From: Chthoniobacterales bacterium
Lineage (GTDB): Bacteria; Verrucomicrobiota; Verrucomicrobiia; Chthoniobacterales; UBA10450
Length of the DNA: 8,096 nucleotides
NCBI GenBank assembly: GCA_013697365.1
Contig: JACCXA010000160.1
Location: 1-8,096, forward strand
Direction of reading: 5' to 3'
The notes beneath the pieces were generated by a model. It did not search any database. It had not been told where the DNA came from and saw only the letters and a program-made list of their open reading frames with translations. Both the position numbers and the translations under genes were made by a program. This document shows positions 6,250 through 8,096 of the stretch, piece by piece (position 1 is the stretch's first letter; each line of letters opens with the position of its first letter).

Positions 6250-7872
6250 TCACCGCGTCGGCGTTGGCGTCAGCACCGGCTTTGGACTCAGCTCCTGCTC
6301 CACCTTCTTCAAGAGCGCAGCGCTCGGCCCATCCGACACGATCTTCAGGACACTCCGCACCAGCTCGAGGGCGCGTCGCGGTTTGTCCTGCTTGATCCAA
6401 CTGTCCGCTTCTTCCAGGACGACGCGCAGAATGTCATCGCGCTTCGTATACAACGTTCGCGCCTGCAAAAAATGACTCGTCGCCCCCTGATGATTCCCGT
6501 CGCGCGCCTCCATCAAACCCAGATCCTCGATCATCGGACCATTTTTAGCGCGCGAAGCCGCTTCGCGCGCGGCGGCGCGATACTCGGGCGCGGGGCGTGA
6601 AGTATTCCGCACGGCGAAATCGTGATACATCTGCCAGGCGGAAGCCGGTTTCGTCGTATCGAGCTTGGAGTCGATCTGCAACCAGGAGACGTACGGCCGG
6701 TAGAGCGGATCGCCGACCATCACCGTCATCCACGAGAGCGCCGGCGTGGCCATGTAGGTGCTTTCCGCGAAGGTGAACCCGTGCAGTAAACGATCATTTA
6801 AAATATCGAGATTCGTGGTGAGCTGAAGATATGGTTCGTAGACATTCCCGACCGAGGCGGCCGCACCCCGCGTCAGCAGCGGTCCGACCCAATGCGCGTC
6901 CGGATTGCGCAGGGTGCTTGCGCTAAAGGAATGGAGATGGGCCGCGACCGCTCCCGGGGTGAAGCGGAAATCCGGCTGCACAAATGGTCCGGTCACTTCC
7001 CCCGCATACCATCCGTAATAGAGCGCCGTCTCGCTCATCGGATAGCCTTCCGGGAAAACAGCCGGCGTATCCTCGAAGACTACCGGCACGCCGACCTTGC
7101 GGAGCTGCCGCACGATCTCGCTCATCCAGCGATCGCCGAGTTGAAGCCCGCCCCCAGTGTTATGCGCACCATCTACGTAGGCCCGGCCCCACAGCCCGGT
7201 CTTCTCTGTCTCGATCGCATCCGTGATCATCCGGCGCACAGTCGCTGCGTTCGGTGCATCCAACCGGCACACGAGCATGAGGACGGCATCACCCCCTTCC
7301 CGGATGCCGCGATAGCTTTTGTAATAGTTATTTATGATCGCGCCTGAGATCTCCGGAATAAAACGTCCGAGGAGCGCCAGTTCGGAATCAACCGAGGCGT
7401 CGTTCCGGCTCCCGATCGGTCCTTCCTGCGTTTTGTCGCCGGGATACGGTTCGGTTTCGGCGCGGATCTTGAGCGGCATCCCTTTTATGAGCGCGACGAA
7501 CCGAATGGAGTTGGAGGTCACCACCGGTCGCTCTTCCACTGGCTCGCGCAGAGTCCACCATTTGCGCTCGGCGAAGATCTTGCGCAGCGGTTCCGCGATG
7601 CTGCGTTCATAATCCTGCCGGCTGATCTCTTCCTCCGAGGAGCATGCAACCCCCACGAGATGATCGCGCGCAATGCCGCGCTTTTGCGCGTAGAACTTTG
7701 CGAGCTCGAAGGACTCGGGAATATTGCTGTTGAAGACGACGACCGTGGCCGGCTGAAGCGGCGCTTCCGCGCGCGCGCAATGGCAAACGGCAATCGCGAC
7801 AGACAACGCCGCGAAAACGGCTGAGGAGCGCAGGCTGCCAGCCTGCCGTTTCGGGCAGCCTGGTGGAAACAC
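6250..7872 (-). CDS. Exported TIGR03790-like family protein of unknown function
   Basis: About 540 residues from a GTG at 7872. I recognise the sequence as the uncharacterised TIGR03790 type: an N-terminal VVVFNSNIPES...FELAKFYAQKRGI block (residues ~44-67), then IRFVALIKGMPLKI, ASVDSELALL (~159-168), ALYYGWYAGEVTGPF (~284-297), RGAAASVGNVYEPYL (~335-349) and TYMATPALSWMTVMVGDPLYRPY (~372-394). Residues ~447-527 are helical and TPR-like (GATSHFLQARTLYTK..., ALELVRSVLKIV), and the end is PKPVLTPTPTR. A signal peptide precedes the conserved part: RSSAVFAALSVAIAVCHCARA, cleavage before EAP. The start is uncertain: ATG 8001 is in frame but overlaps the end of the upstream gene, whereas GTG 7872 gives a plausible n-region (CPKRQ) but has no good Shine-Dalgarno sequence. 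The n-region is encoded partly by a palindromic repeat. The biochemical role is unknown. Confidence 0.82.
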   Translation of the reverse strand: MFPPGCPKRQAGSLRSSAVFAALSVAIAVCHCARAEAPLQPATVVVFNSNIPESFELAKFYAQKRGIARDHLVGVACSSEEEISRQDYERSIAEPLRKIFAERKWWTLREPVEERPVVTSNSIRFVALIKGMPLKIRAETEPYPGDKTQEGPIGSRNDASVDSELALLGRFIPEISGAIINNYYKSYRGIREGGDAVLMLVCRLDAPNAATVRRMITDAIETEKTGLWGRAYVDGAHNTGGGLQLGDRWMSEIVRQLRKVGVPVVFEDTPAVFPEGYPMSETALYYGWYAGEVTGPFVQPDFRFTPGAVAAHLHSFSASTLRNPDAHWVGPLLTRGAAASVGNVYEPYLQLTTNLDILNDRLLHGFTFAESTYMATPALSWMTVMVGDPLYRPYVSWLQIDSKLDTTKPASAWQMYHDFAVRNTSRPAPEYRAAAREAASRAKNGPMIEDLGLMEARDGNHQGATSHFLQARTLYTKRDDILRVVLEEADSWIKQDKPRRALELVRSVLKIVSDGPSAALLKKVEQELSPKPVLTPTPTR

Positions 7873-7957
7873 TCCGGGGCGTGGGATGCAGAAGAGTTCT
7901 ACCAACGCGCCCAGATGGTCGCGGCAGGCTGGCGCGACCTGCGAGCTGGCAGCCTGC
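7830..7957. repeat. 128-bp element with 13-bp perfect inverted ends, overlapping the 5' end of the TIGR03790-like gene
   Basis: The ends are GCAGGCTGCCAGC (7830-7842) and GCTGGCAGCCTGC (7945-7957), exact reverse complements. Each end is palindromic itself: GCAGGCT, loop GCC, AGCCTGC at 7830-7846; and a 9-bp pair GGCAGGCTG (7923-7931) with CAGCCTGCC (7950-7958). There is no transposase gene and I could not identify a flanking target duplication. The element fills most of the gap between the MBL-fold gene and the TIGR03790-like gene, and its left end lies inside the latter's signal peptide coding region. It is likely a REP-like or MITE-like dispersed repeat. Confidence 0.65.
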
Positions 7958-7978
7958 CCTCTCCGAACCGCGCTCAGG

Positions 7979-8096
7979 TCAAAGCTCCAGCTTAAGACCA
8001 TCGTAGGCGATGAAGGTGTTCGCCGGCAGGCCGGCTTCCGACGTTTGTGGCAGCTCGTGCGAAATGTGCGTGAAGTAAGTGCGCCCCGGTCGCACG
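7979..8096 (-). CDS. MBL-fold metallo-hydrolase, C-terminal end (partial; PhnP-like)
   Basis: The last 38 codons of a minus-strand gene that continues beyond the window; the stop TGA is at 7981-7979. The visible residues read VRPGRTYFTHISHELPQT, then SEAGLPANTFIAYDGLKLEL. The T-Y-F-T-H-I-S-H-E-L stretch, followed by 'LP-x-N-x-x-x-AYDGL-x-L', is the usual C-terminus of PhnP-like metallo-beta-lactamase-fold hydrolases (phosphoribosyl cyclic phosphodiesterase relatives), where the final histidines include a metal ligand. This is too short to assign a substrate. It lies upstream of the TIGR03790-like gene on the same strand, separated by the palindromic element. The in-frame ATG at 8001 of that other gene would overlap this coding end, an argument against using it. 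Confidence 0.75.
   Translation of the reverse strand, partial: VRPGRTYFTHISHELPQTSEAGLPANTFIAYDGLKLEL

Noticed and set aside
5748..6395. 215-codon plus-strand frame crossing the end of lpxA, the repeats and the end of the minus-strand gene
   Set aside because: It overlaps two recognised genes in other frames, and its middle is translated heptamer repeat (FDVQCSVFDVF), a common artefact.
7873..8001. Extension of the TIGR03790-like gene to the ATG at 8001
   Set aside because: It would overlap the 3' end of the MBL-fold gene, translate the palindromic element, and put 60 non-signal-like residues before a normal signal peptide. It remains possible but less likely than GTG 7872.

Overview
The window reads as a GC-rich Gram-negative chromosome segment, most likely from a soil Verrucomicrobiota bacterium (Chthoniobacterales-like). 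This is an inference from four signals: a fused LpxC-FabZ protein, a secreted PQQ-type sugar dehydrogenase ending in two copies of a ~124-residue domain I associate with verrucomicrobial exported proteins, a TIGR03790-type exported protein, and several different palindromic intergenic repeats. The lipid A genes show that it makes lipopolysaccharide.

Layout: (1) 1-807 (+), the 3' part of an unrecognised gene with beta-propeller-like sequence, followed after 26 nt by a small stand-alone DEDDy 3'-5' exonuclease (834-1385, +). (2) A short convergent gap with a perfect hairpin, then on the minus strand a secreted glucose/sorbosone dehydrogenase-like protein (1528-3675). (3) An 82-bp divergent promoter gap, then the lipid A pair lpxC-fabZ (3758-5074, +) and lpxA (5239-6018, +), separated by 164 nt of nested inverted repeats whose last arm ends 2 nt before the lpxA ribosome binding site. 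(4) A 231-bp convergent gap filled by two repeat structures: a ~116-bp degenerate inverted repeat and an inverted heptanucleotide tandem repeat. (5) On the minus strand a TIGR03790-like exported protein (6250 to about 7872), preceded by a 128-bp element with 13-bp inverted ends that reaches into its signal peptide coding region, and then the last 38 codons of a PhnP-like metallo-beta-lactamase-fold hydrolase running off the window edge (7979-8096).

How the genes work together: LpxA adds the 3-hydroxyacyl chain to UDP-GlcNAc, LpxC removes the acetyl group in the committed step of lipid A synthesis, and FabZ uses the same 3-hydroxyacyl-ACP pool for fatty acid elongation. LpxC and FabZ are fused here and lpxA follows directly, so the branch point between lipid A and phospholipid is genetically linked. 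The other genes (exported dehydrogenase, exonuclease, TIGR03790 protein, MBL hydrolase) have no evident pathway link to it.

I do not see a clear new defence, secretion or biosynthetic system. The most unusual signal is that each intergenic gap except the divergent promoter and the 26-nt gap holds a different palindromic repeat, two of them in positions where they could affect expression of the neighbouring gene. No tRNA, rRNA, CRISPR array, transposase gene or T-tract terminator was seen, and no gene-free stretch exceeds 300 bases.
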